This document shows positions 15,042-21,098 of a DNA stretch of 26,279 nucleotides, piece after piece. The stretch lies in the NCBI GenBank assembly GCA_964546285.1, contig CAZJJK010000036.1, positions 1-26,279 on the forward strand. The letters run 5' to 3'. The DNA is from CAZJJK01 sp964546285 (lineage in GTDB: Bacteria > Spirochaetota > Spirochaetia > Treponematales > Breznakiellaceae). The translations under genes and the position numbers were made by a program. Position 1 is the stretch's first letter, and each line of letters starts with the position of its first letter. Below the pieces are notes generated by a model. The model did not search any database and was not told the DNA's origin. It was given only the letters and a program-made list of their open reading frames with translations.

Positions 15042-15602
15042 CTAATTCCCTTCCTTAACAATAGTTACCTTAATCGCGCTCGGATCGTCAGACATGTCCT
15101 TTTCAGGGATGGTAACGGTAAGAATGCCGTTGCGGAAGACGGCGCTCGCCGCGGCTTGATCGTAAAGATCAGCGGGGACGCCATATTCCTTGCGGTCTAT
15201 ATCGCGCAGAGTAAAACCGCGCCGCCGATCTTTTTGGTTTTGATTCCGTTCGCGTTCCGCTTCTGACAGGCGCGCTTTGAGTATCATGGAATTGCCACGG
15301 AAAGAGATATTTATATTTTTTTCATCAAAACCGGGCAACAAAAACTCAAATACCAGGGCGCCATCGGCGTTCTTATAGAATGCGGTTCGGGGATACCCAA
15401 AATCGGTATAATTCTTCCAGCCAGCGCTTTCTTCTCCATAAGGCCGATGAAAAGGCCCTTTTCGGTCAAAAGGGGCGCCAAAGGGTGAATAAGCTTCACC
15501 AAAACCGGCTTCTTCGGCCATGTTCTTTATAAACTCGCCGAATTCTTCCGCGGCGTGCCGCAGACCGTCAAATTCTTTTCCTGAAAACCTAAAATCGCAC
15601 AT
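15042..15602 (-). CDS. Small heat-shock protein, Hsp20/alpha-crystallin family
   Basis: An ATP-independent holdase that binds unfolding proteins. At 186 residues it is slightly longer than usual because of a Phe/Gly-rich N-terminal arm of about 70 residues (FGEAYSPFGAPFDRKGPFHR), the part that normally drives oligomerisation and client binding. The alpha-crystallin domain spans about 73-167 and ends with the hallmark FRNGILTVTIPEKD. A short C-terminal tail holds AIKVTI, a possible I-x-I/V motif. It is a single-gene unit. A Shine-Dalgarno site AGGAG lies 8 nt before the ATG, a palindrome overlaps the probable -10, and an intrinsic terminator follows. No CIRCE element is present, so HrcA control is not indicated. 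Confidence 0.92.
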   Translation of the reverse strand: MCDFRFSGKEFDGLRHAAEEFGEFIKNMAEEAGFGEAYSPFGAPFDRKGPFHRPYGEESAGWKNYTDFGYPRTAFYKNADGALVFEFLLPGFDEKNINISFRGNSMILKARLSEAERERNQNQKDRRRGFTLRDIDRKEYGVPADLYDQAAASAVFRNGILTVTIPEKDMSDDPSAIKVTIVKEGN

Positions 15603-15613
15603 AAAACTCTCCT

Positions 15614-15629
15614 GACGTTATAAAACGTC
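15614..15629 (-). promoter_or_regulatory. hsp20 promoter region with palindromic operator
   Basis: GACGTT (15614-15619) and AACGTC (15624-15629) form a perfect 6-bp inverted repeat separated by 4 bp. On the minus strand the repeat covers TATAAC (15617-15622), a plausible -10 for hsp20. A repressor site is the natural reading. The -35 is weak. Confidence 0.4.
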
Positions 15630-15662
15630 CGCCGTCTTTACGGACCGGCTCTTGATTTCTAG

Positions 15663-15670
15663 CCCCCCCC
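15663..15670. repeat. C8 homopolymer upstream of the hsp20 promoter
   Basis: Eight C residues (G8 on the hsp20 strand) lie about 40 bp upstream of the probable -10. Such tracts slip easily. The tract is outside any supported gene. Confidence 0.9.
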
Positions 15671-15775
15671 ACATTGAGCGGCTATCAGCCATGCCCGGCG
15701 TATCCGCGGCAAGGCTGTATCTTGAATTTAGCGAAGCGAGCCTTTGGAAACAAGGGTTTTCGTTTAAAGTCCGCG

Positions 15776-16192
15776 TTATTCGCCTATCAGTGTGGCGGCG
15801 AGTCGGCGCGGTCCAGCGTTTTCGCGGTGTTCGCATAGATATATGCCTTGCCAAGTACCTAAAAGCAGGGCGCCGTCCCGAAGGGGCAGCGTAAGCGAAG
15901 GACCTAGTATGGCGTTCTTTGCGTGGGCGCTCATGTCGTCAGCGCCTTCAAGAGAATGGCGGTAGCCGCCATCCGGAACCAGGCCGCTAAAAACGCTTTC
16001 CAAATCAAGGGCTACATCGGGGTCAGTGTTTTCATTCAAGCAGAGAGAGGCCGAGGTGTGCAGCAGGAGAAGGTAGAGTTGGCCAACGCGAAAACCGGAT
16101 AAGGCCGGCAGCCGTCCCGCTATCTCATCGCTGATAAGATGGAAGCCGCGCCGCCGCGGCCTTAAGCTGATTATATATTGTTCCAGACGCAT
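15776..16192 (-). CDS. yjbQ: YjbQ family protein (UPF0047)
   Basis: The 138-residue protein belongs to the YjbQ family, small single-domain trimers; some members have weak thiamin-phosphate-synthase activity, but the true role is unsettled. Family hallmarks are all present: LLHTSASLCLNEN (His45), YRHSLEGADDMSAHAKN (His79, Asp85/86, His90) and GTWQGIYLCEHR (112-123). The three His are the likely metal/phosphate site. I start at 16192 (MRLEQYIISL), where family members begin, rather than at 16213. This ATG has TATAGT six bases upstream, predicting a leaderless message. It is a single gene, divergent from the small lipoprotein gene. It should act in the cytoplasm, as there is no signal peptide. 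Confidence 0.92.
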   Translation of the reverse strand: MRLEQYIISLRPRRRGFHLISDEIAGRLPALSGFRVGQLYLLLLHTSASLCLNENTDPDVALDLESVFSGLVPDGGYRHSLEGADDMSAHAKNAILGPSLTLPLRDGALLLGTWQGIYLCEHRENAGPRRLAATLIGE

Positions 16193-16198
16193 AACGCG

Positions 16199-16204
16199 AC
16201 TATA
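16199..16204 (-). promoter_or_regulatory. -10 element of yjbQ, predicted leaderless
   Basis: On the minus strand TATAGT is followed by CGCGTT and the ATG at 16192, six bases away. The -35 position (TTCCGT, 17-nt spacer) is a poor match. Confidence 0.45.
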
Positions 16205-16298
16205 CGACAACAAGGGCGAATACGGAAGCGCGATGGCCGAATTGGTGTTATGCTAGAACAGCGCGGCCAGCGATGCCCGCGAACAAGGGGGTGTGGTA

Positions 16299-16688
16299 AT
16301 GCGAACTCAGCGAATAAAACTTATAGCGCTCGGTATACTTACGTCTATTTTAGCGCTCGCCTGTCAAAGCGCGACGCCGGTCTTGGGTTTCGCGACGGCG
16401 GCCTATGTTGACGCTAAGCTGGCCGACGCGGAAGCCGTTTCCCAAGCCGAGCTTGGAGTTCTCTCTGATGAGCTTTCCTCGTTTTCCGCGAAAATCGAGA
16501 AACTGGATACGCTCTTGGACGATGTGGACCAATTCCTGGCTGATAATCAAGCCACCAAGGATAAAATTGAAACCTTGGAAGGTTTGGCGGCCTTGGTGGA
16601 AAGGCGTCTAGAGTCTATGCCTCGGGAAACCATTAAGGCTATTGTGGATATTCTTCAAGACCATTTAGGGGCGGCAGCGGTAGAATAA
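16299..16688 (+). CDS. Small lipoprotein with predicted coiled coil
   Basis: Unrecognised 129-residue protein. The N-terminus MRTQRIKLIALG and the lipobox LALAC give a lipoprotein signal with Cys22 as the modified residue. After a short linker, residues about 40-125 are strongly helical and heptad-like with many Leu, Glu, Asp and Lys (LSDELSSFSAKIEKLDTLLD; IETLEGLAALVERRLESM). This suggests a coiled coil, perhaps trimeric or dimeric, extending from the membrane like Lpp-type spacers; this is inference. I use the ATG at 16299, which has AAGGGGG about 7 nt upstream; a GTG at 16293 is in frame. A possible -10 (TATGCT, 16249-16254) gives a leader of about 40 nt. It is divergent from yjbQ and convergent with luxS. 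Confidence 0.78.
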   Translation: MRTQRIKLIALGILTSILALACQSATPVLGFATAAYVDAKLADAEAVSQAELGVLSDELSSFSAKIEKLDTLLDDVDQFLADNQATKDKIETLEGLAALVERRLESMPRETIKAIVDILQDHLGAAAVE

Positions 16689-16723
16689 CCAAAGCCGCTT
16701 CATCTTGTTCCTTTTTATTAAAA

Positions 16724-16736
16724 CCTAAGCTTTAGG
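16724..16736 (-). terminator. Weak terminator-like hairpin after luxS
   Basis: CCTAA and TTAGG pair over 3 nt. On the minus strand the hairpin is followed by TTTTAATAAAAAGG, a short T-run. It sits 4 bp past the luxS stop, so the position is right but the stem is short. Confidence 0.35.
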
Positions 16737-16739
16737 ACA

Positions 16740-17225
16740 CTAGTCTTTGGCTGAGGGATAAACAAGATTTTCCGGAGCGGGCTTGTTCAATATCTTCAAG
16801 TAGTTCCTGGCTTCCGTTTTTGCCGCTTCCAGGTCGTGGTCGCTCCAATTGCCGCATTCCCGCGGCGCGGCGCCTGGTATAGGCCCTGTATAAGCGGCTA
16901 TCCATTCAAAAGCGGCGCGAAGAGGAATTAGCGCCGCGGGGGAGTCCATCGCTCCCTCGAATATGACATATAAGCCGGTTCGGCAACCCATTGGACCAAC
17001 ATACACTGTCCGCTTATTCCATTCGGGATCGGAGCGGAGATAGGTGGCCAACAAGTGTTCCAGGCTATGCGCGGCCGCTATGCTCATGACGGCTTCTTTA
17101 TTAGGCGCCTTAAGGCGGAGATCAAAGGTGGTAAGTTCCACCGTATCAAAGCGGTCTCGGCGCGAGACATAAAGGCCGGGTTTTAGGCGCAGATGATCTA
17201 TTTGAAAACTGGCGATGGTTTCCAT
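16740..17225 (-). CDS. luxS: S-ribosylhomocysteine lyase LuxS
   Basis: Splits S-ribosylhomocysteine into homocysteine and DPD, the precursor of autoinducer-2, in the activated methyl cycle. The 161-residue protein has the normal length and all key residues: metal ligands His53 and His57 with Glu56 in AAHSLEHLLA, catalytic Cys81 in GPMGCRTGLY, and the third metal ligand Cys124 in RECGNWSDHDLE. It follows pfs with only a 2-nt gap and has GGGAGG 7 nt before the ATG, so the two steps are translated together. It is the last gene of the operon. Confidence 0.96.
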   Translation of the reverse strand: METIASFQIDHLRLKPGLYVSRRDRFDTVELTTFDLRLKAPNKEAVMSIAAAHSLEHLLATYLRSDPEWNKRTVYVGPMGCRTGLYVIFEGAMDSPAALIPLRAAFEWIAAYTGPIPGAAPRECGNWSDHDLEAAKTEARNYLKILNKPAPENLVYPSAKD

Positions 17226-17227
17226 GG

Positions 17228-17950
17228 TTAAGCCTCCCGTATTATGCGTTCGACGATTAGACTGGATCGTTCGGCGGCGAGCGGTAAAAAATCGTTAAAA
17301 TCTATCCATGATTGTTTTCCCGCGACATCTGAAATGGCGCGAAGGATAACAAAAGGTACCTGGAAAAGGACGCAGGTCTGGGCTATAGCGGCTCCTTCCA
17401 TTTCCACAGCGCCGGCGTCGGGGAAACGGCGCGATAAGGCCGCTTTAGCTCTATCATCTCCCAAAAAAGTATCGCCTGAAAGGATGGAGCAACGCGCCGA
17501 GCCGACTTCCGCCGGAATCACCGTTTCAGCTTTAAGGGCGTTGATGGAACGTTCAGCCAAGTCGATCAAGGCTGGGTCGGCATTGAAAACCGCGCTTAAG
17601 CCTGGAATTTGGCCCGGTTCGTAACCGAAAGCGCTAACATCCACGTCATGGTATAGCGCGCGGTCGGAGATGACAAGATCGCCGATGCTCAGCTTCGCGG
17701 CTAAGCCGCCGGCCGATCCGGTGTTTATAACAAAACGGGGCCGATACCGCTCTAGGAGCAGGGCTGTCGCTATAGCCGCGTTTGTTTTTCCTATGCCTGA
17801 GCGGACTAAGACCACCCGCTTTCCCTCAAGGATGCCCGTATAGCAACTTAAAGGTCCCAAACGGCTTTCTTCCAGTTCCTTTAGCCGACTCCTTAATAGG
17901 GACACTTCCTCTTCCATGGCTCCAATTAGCCCAATCACCTCAGCGTTCAT
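17228..17950 (-). CDS. mtnN: 5'-methylthioadenosine/S-adenosylhomocysteine nucleosidase
   Basis: Hydrolyses S-adenosylhomocysteine to adenine and S-ribosylhomocysteine, the LuxS substrate; also acts on methylthioadenosine. The 240-residue protein opens with IGLIGAMEEEV, where Glu15 corresponds to E. coli Glu12. The purine-binding loop NTGSAGGL follows (76-83), then VEMEGAA with Glu185 (E. coli Glu174) and the catalytic Asp208 in RAISDVAG. I chose the ATG at 17950, 7 nt after the stop of the receiver-HPt gene. The longer frame from 17995 would overlap that gene and adds residues the family lacks. No Shine-Dalgarno is obvious, so re-initiation after the upstream stop is likely. Also called pfs. 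Confidence 0.95.
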   Translation of the reverse strand: MNAEVIGLIGAMEEEVSLLRSRLKELEESRLGPLSCYTGILEGKRVVLVRSGIGKTNAAIATALLLERYRPRFVINTGSAGGLAAKLSIGDLVISDRALYHDVDVSAFGYEPGQIPGLSAVFNADPALIDLAERSINALKAETVIPAEVGSARCSILSGDTFLGDDRAKAALSRRFPDAGAVEMEGAAIAQTCVLFQVPFVILRAISDVAGKQSWIDFNDFLPLAAERSSLIVERIIREA

Positions 17951-17957
17951 AACGGAA

Positions 17958-18797
17958 TCATTGACCGCTGACGTTGAGCTGGTCAAGCCAGGCACGCAGT
18001 GTGCTCATAACTTGTTCCACATTTTGGGTCAATTCTTTGAGCTCAGCTCGTATCTTGTCCTTTGGCCCGGCTTCTCCCCGAGTTATGGGCCGTAGCTTTT
18101 TTAGAATGTTTTCCGAAGCTTCGGCTAAAAAAGTGACTCCGATGGTGCCAACGCTACCTTTGATCCTATGGAGTTTATTGTTTAAGTTTATCCAGTCGTT
18201 CACGCGCGCGTCTTGGTTAGCCTCTCTCAGTAAGACGGGCATTTCATTTAAGAACAGAGCGGCTATTTCCGCCGCCACCTTGTCATCGCTGTAGGACGCG
18301 CGGAATTCATCGATGTCGAAGGCTCCGCTTTTTTCGCCTTGCTGTTCAAGCGGCAGCCTTGCCGTCTGTTTTTCCAAGCGCCATTTTTCAGCGCCCGGTA
18401 AGCGTTGGATAGCCGCTGACAGTTTCGCGAGGCTTAAAGGTTTTGACAAATATTCATTCATGCCGACGCGCAAGCAGGCGCTTCTATCTTCGGCTTGATC
18501 GTTACCGGTTAGGGCAATGATAGGGATAAGACTGTTGAGGGTTCCCGCTTCACCGTCGCGGATGCGGCGCGTGGTTTCAAGACCGCTTAAGCCGGGCATT
18601 AGGCAGTCCATCAAAACAAAAGCGAAGCTTCCCTGTTCAAGCGCGGCGATAGCCTCATACCCGTTTTCCGCTTCTCGCGTGTCAATGCCCAGCGCTTCCA
18701 AAAACAGACTAACGATACTGCGAACGATAGGGTCATCATCCGCGATGAGGCATACGGGGACGCTCTTGTCCATTCCGTTTTCCAAAGCTGTCTCCAT
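17958..18797 (-). CDS. Response regulator fused to a histidine phosphotransfer (HPt) domain
   Basis: A phosphorelay intermediate of 279 residues. The receiver domain (about 14-133) has the acidic pocket Asp20-Asp22, phospho-acceptor Asp64 in VLMDCLMPGLSG, Thr97 and Lys119 in LSKP. A linker leads to an HPt domain (about 165-270) with the phospho-accepting His210 in LHRIKGSVGTIG, close to the canonical AHxLKGSAxxLG. There is no DNA-binding or enzymatic output domain and no kinase gene nearby, so it must exchange phosphate with an unlinked hybrid kinase or regulator. It is the first gene of the pfs-luxS operon. The frame is open from 18911 but that lies inside the divergent MoxR gene. I start at 18797, which has GATAAT 6 nt upstream; a start at 18773 (MDKSVPV) is possible. 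Confidence 0.88.
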   Translation of the reverse strand: METALENGMDKSVPVCLIADDDPIVRSIVSLFLEALGIDTREAENGYEAIAALEQGSFAFVLMDCLMPGLSGLETTRRIRDGEAGTLNSLIPIIALTGNDQAEDRSACLRVGMNEYLSKPLSLAKLSAAIQRLPGAEKWRLEKQTARLPLEQQGEKSGAFDIDEFRASYSDDKVAAEIAALFLNEMPVLLREANQDARVNDWINLNNKLHRIKGSVGTIGVTFLAEASENILKKLRPITRGEAGPKDKIRAELKELTQNVEQVMSTLRAWLDQLNVSGQ

Positions 18798-18803
18798 CGT
18801 TCT

Positions 18804-18809
18804 ATTATC
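18804..18809 (-). promoter_or_regulatory. -10 element of the receiver-HPt operon, predicted leaderless
   Basis: On the minus strand GATAAT is followed by AGAACG and the ATG at 18797. A second candidate -10, TATAAT, lies on the same strand over the divergent MoxR promoter and would give a leader of about 45 nt. Which is used cannot be told from sequence. Confidence 0.35.
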
Positions 18810-18827
18810 GGTATATAGCGGATAAGG

Positions 18828-18857
18828 ATGACTTTTTAGGCCCGCATCGATTATACT
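18828..18857 (+). promoter_or_regulatory. Promoter of the MoxR-astacin operon, predicted leaderless
   Basis: ATGACT (18828-18833), an 18-nt spacer and TATACT (18852-18857) precede the ATG at 18865 by 7 nt. The element lies in the 67-bp gap shared with the divergent receiver-HPt operon, so the two operons may be co-regulated. Confidence 0.5.
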
Positions 18858-18864
18858 AGCGCAC

Positions 18865-19842
18865 ATGAAAGAGCGCGTTTCAGCCTTGATCGATAACATC
18901 CGGACAGTCATCTATGTGGACCGGGTTAAACTGGAATATCTAACGGCTTCGCTGATAGCCGGCGGGCATGTTATGTTGGCTGATACCCATGGTGTTGGCA
19001 AAACCTCTCTAGCTAAGGCTTTAGCTCTGTCTATACGATGGGCGCAAAAGCGGGGAAAGGCTGGCGCGCCTCGGAGCGCCAATTTTAACCGTCTGCAATG
19101 TACGGTGGATTTGTTGCCTCAGGATATACTTGGTTATATGAGGATAGCCGGCGATCACTATGAGATGGTCTTCAACGAGGGGCCCATTTTCTCGCATTTT
19201 CTTCTTTGTGATGAAATCAATCTCCTTACGCCTAAAACCCAGGGAAGTTTTTTTCAAGCCATGGAGGAAAAGGCGGTTTCAATAGAGGGGAAAACGTATT
19301 CTCTGCCCGATCTGTTTTTTATCATAGCTACCATGAACCTTAAAGGAAGCCATCTGTTTCCCCTGCCCTCTCCCCAGTTGGACCGCTTTATGATCGAACT
19401 ATCCTTGGGCTATCCCAATCAGGAAGACGAACAAGCTATAGTGAGTCGTCATGGCCGGACTGACGCGTGGGCTCACTTTGGCCCGGTGCTTGACGAGGCC
19501 GAGCTTCTGGAGTGGATGGATATGGTCGATGGGCTCAGTCTCCATCCCGATGTTTTGGATTATTTAGTCCGGTTGGTGCGCGCGACTCGAGGGCATCCAA
19601 AGCTTAAGCAAGGCGCTAGCCCGCGTAGCGGCGTAAAGCTGTCTCGGCTCGCCCGCGCCCTAGCCTTGGTGCGTGGCTTGGATTATGTGGATATCGATCT
19701 TATTAAAGAAATCGCCATACCAGCTATGGCGCATAGATTGGAATGTCATGACGCGGAAAGCGACGCTAAACTTGTGTTAGCCGATATTATGCGGGAACTA
19801 CCGGTTGATCCGCCGTACAAAAAGCTGGTTCAGTCGGCATGA
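18865..19842 (+). CDS. MoxR family AAA+ ATPase
   Basis: A chaperone-like AAA+ ATPase that usually activates partner proteins encoded next to it. The 325-residue protein has Walker A DTHGVGKT (40-47), GYMR for the usual motif after the first beta strand, NEGPIFSHFLLCDEIN with Walker B Asp116-Glu117, and PKTQGSFFQAMEE, all MoxR signatures. Sensor 1 Asn158 is in ATMN, LDRF carries Arg174, and a sensor-2-like SPRSGVKL follows. It departs from the family consensus in places: DTHGVGKT in place of xVPGVGKT, DEINLL in place of DEINRA, and ATMN in place of ATQN. All ATP-binding and hydrolysis residues remain. It is the first gene of the operon, and its stop overlaps the DUF58 start (ATGA). Confidence 0.92.
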   Translation: MKERVSALIDNIRTVIYVDRVKLEYLTASLIAGGHVMLADTHGVGKTSLAKALALSIRWAQKRGKAGAPRSANFNRLQCTVDLLPQDILGYMRIAGDHYEMVFNEGPIFSHFLLCDEINLLTPKTQGSFFQAMEEKAVSIEGKTYSLPDLFFIIATMNLKGSHLFPLPSPQLDRFMIELSLGYPNQEDEQAIVSRHGRTDAWAHFGPVLDEAELLEWMDMVDGLSLHPDVLDYLVRLVRATRGHPKLKQGASPRSGVKLSRLARALALVRGLDYVDIDLIKEIAIPAMAHRLECHDAESDAKLVLADIMRELPVDPPYKKLVQSA

Positions 19843-21098
19843 ATGGCTTAAGGCGTTTCGCGGCCGCCATTCCGCTCACGCCCTTTGGCGGCCTGGTTTT
19901 TGCCGCGGCCTTAGCCTTGCTTGGAACGGCTACTCTATCCCGCGATCGATACGGTCTTGTTTTAGCCTGGGCCGCCTTATTCTTGCTGTCCGCTTTGGCG
20001 CTGTTTGGCCGTTTATTCGCTTCCCGCGTTAAGCGTAACCCTCCCCTCCTGTCAGCGGCCGCCGCCCTTTACGCTGATCGGCCCTCTGGTCTGCTTTCCG
20101 TGACGCCCTGCGCCGAGCCGCCCTTCTTTTTTCGGATTCATGTCGTCTTGCGTGGCGCCTTAATAGTCGGCGAGCGTGAAATTTATACCTATTTTCGGGA
20201 TTTTGGCTTGAAACATCGGGAGGCGACCGTCTTGGAAGCGGCGCCGCCAAGCTGCGGGCGCTTAAGCTACGAGGGCCGCTACACGGTACGCGACATTTTA
20301 GGCTTAACCGTTTGCTCGGCCGAGGCGCTGGGCGGCGGGTCGGCACCGACGCGGCCTTCTTTTCTGGAACTTCCGCGTTCCATTTTACGCAGCGCCTCGG
20401 ACAGTCGCGACGCTAAACCGCCGCTAAAAAAAACCGATGACGAAAAAATCTTTATCCGTGAATACCAGAATGGCGATCTGGCCCGCGATATCAACTGGAA
20501 AGCCTCAGGCCGCGTCCGCAAGCTTTTAACCCGTATACCACCCACCGCCCGTCAGGAAAGCCGACGTCTAGAACTGCGCGTCCGCACGGATTCGGCTGAG
20601 ACTATGCGCGGATTTGCCGCCCACTGTCATTTGGCGGCCTTAAAAACCATAGTTTACCAATTTATAGCCCAGGCGCGGCTTCAGGAGCCAGGCTGCGCCT
20701 TTCATGTATTCTTAAACGATCAGGAACGTGAACTGAACGCGGATAAGGATCTAGACGCCTTCGCCTCGGAACTGGCGGACCTCGGTTTCCATTCCACCGG
20801 CGGGCCTCTCGTTTCCGTTCTTCCTGATTCGTCCTTTGTTTTTCTCTTTTCCACCTGCCTTGATAGGCAGCTGGATGAGGCTATTGGCGCTTTGGGAGCT
20901 CGTTCCATACAACTCTTTTTAACCCAGCCCGCCGATCTTTCCGTCTCTGAACCGGATTTTTCCGGGCGCCTTGTCGGGAATAGCCGCGGTTTTCGGCCAA
21001 GGCCTCTGTTATTTCTTGGGAAAAAGCCGGAGCGTTTAGCCGTGGGCCAAGCCGTCAGCGGCCGGCATGAGTTTAGCGTAGAGGCGCTTTGGTTATGA
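19839..21098 (+). CDS. DUF58 membrane protein
   Basis: A 419-residue partner of MoxR ATPases; the biochemical role of DUF58 proteins is not settled. Two N-terminal hydrophobic helices (about 15-60) anchor it. The DUF58 signature REYQNGDLARDINWKASGRV begins at residue 207, close to the usual REYxxGDxxRxIxWKxSAR. The C-terminal part would have the von Willebrand A-like fold described for the family; the region about 270-390 (HVFLNDQERELNADKDLDAF; FVFLFSTCLDRQ) fits this loosely. The ATG overlaps the moxR stop by 4 nt, and the next gene starts at its own stop, so translation is coupled on both sides. It likely docks MoxR to the membrane. Confidence 0.88.
   Translation: MNGLRRFAAAIPLTPFGGLVFAAALALLGTATLSRDRYGLVLAWAALFLLSALALFGRLFASRVKRNPPLLSAAAALYADRPSGLLSVTPCAEPPFFFRIHVVLRGALIVGEREIYTYFRDFGLKHREATVLEAAPPSCGRLSYEGRYTVRDILGLTVCSAEALGGGSAPTRPSFLELPRSILRSASDSRDAKPPLKKTDDEKIFIREYQNGDLARDINWKASGRVRKLLTRIPPTARQESRRLELRVRTDSAETMRGFAAHCHLAALKTIVYQFIAQARLQEPGCAFHVFLNDQERELNADKDLDAFASELADLGFHSTGGPLVSVLPDSSFVFLFSTCLDRQLDEAIGALGARSIQLFLTQPADLSVSEPDFSGRLVGNSRGFRPRPLLFLGKKPERLAVGQAVSGRHEFSVEALWL

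Noticed and set aside
15618..15854. 78-residue minus-strand open frame between yjbQ and hsp20
   Set aside because: It overlaps the yjbQ 3' end in another frame and runs through the hsp20 promoter region; Arg/Thr-rich shadow composition.
18860..18911. Longer start of the receiver-HPt protein at 18911
   Set aside because: It would place the start inside the divergent MoxR gene and adds residues not related to the receiver fold; 18797 has its own -10 element.
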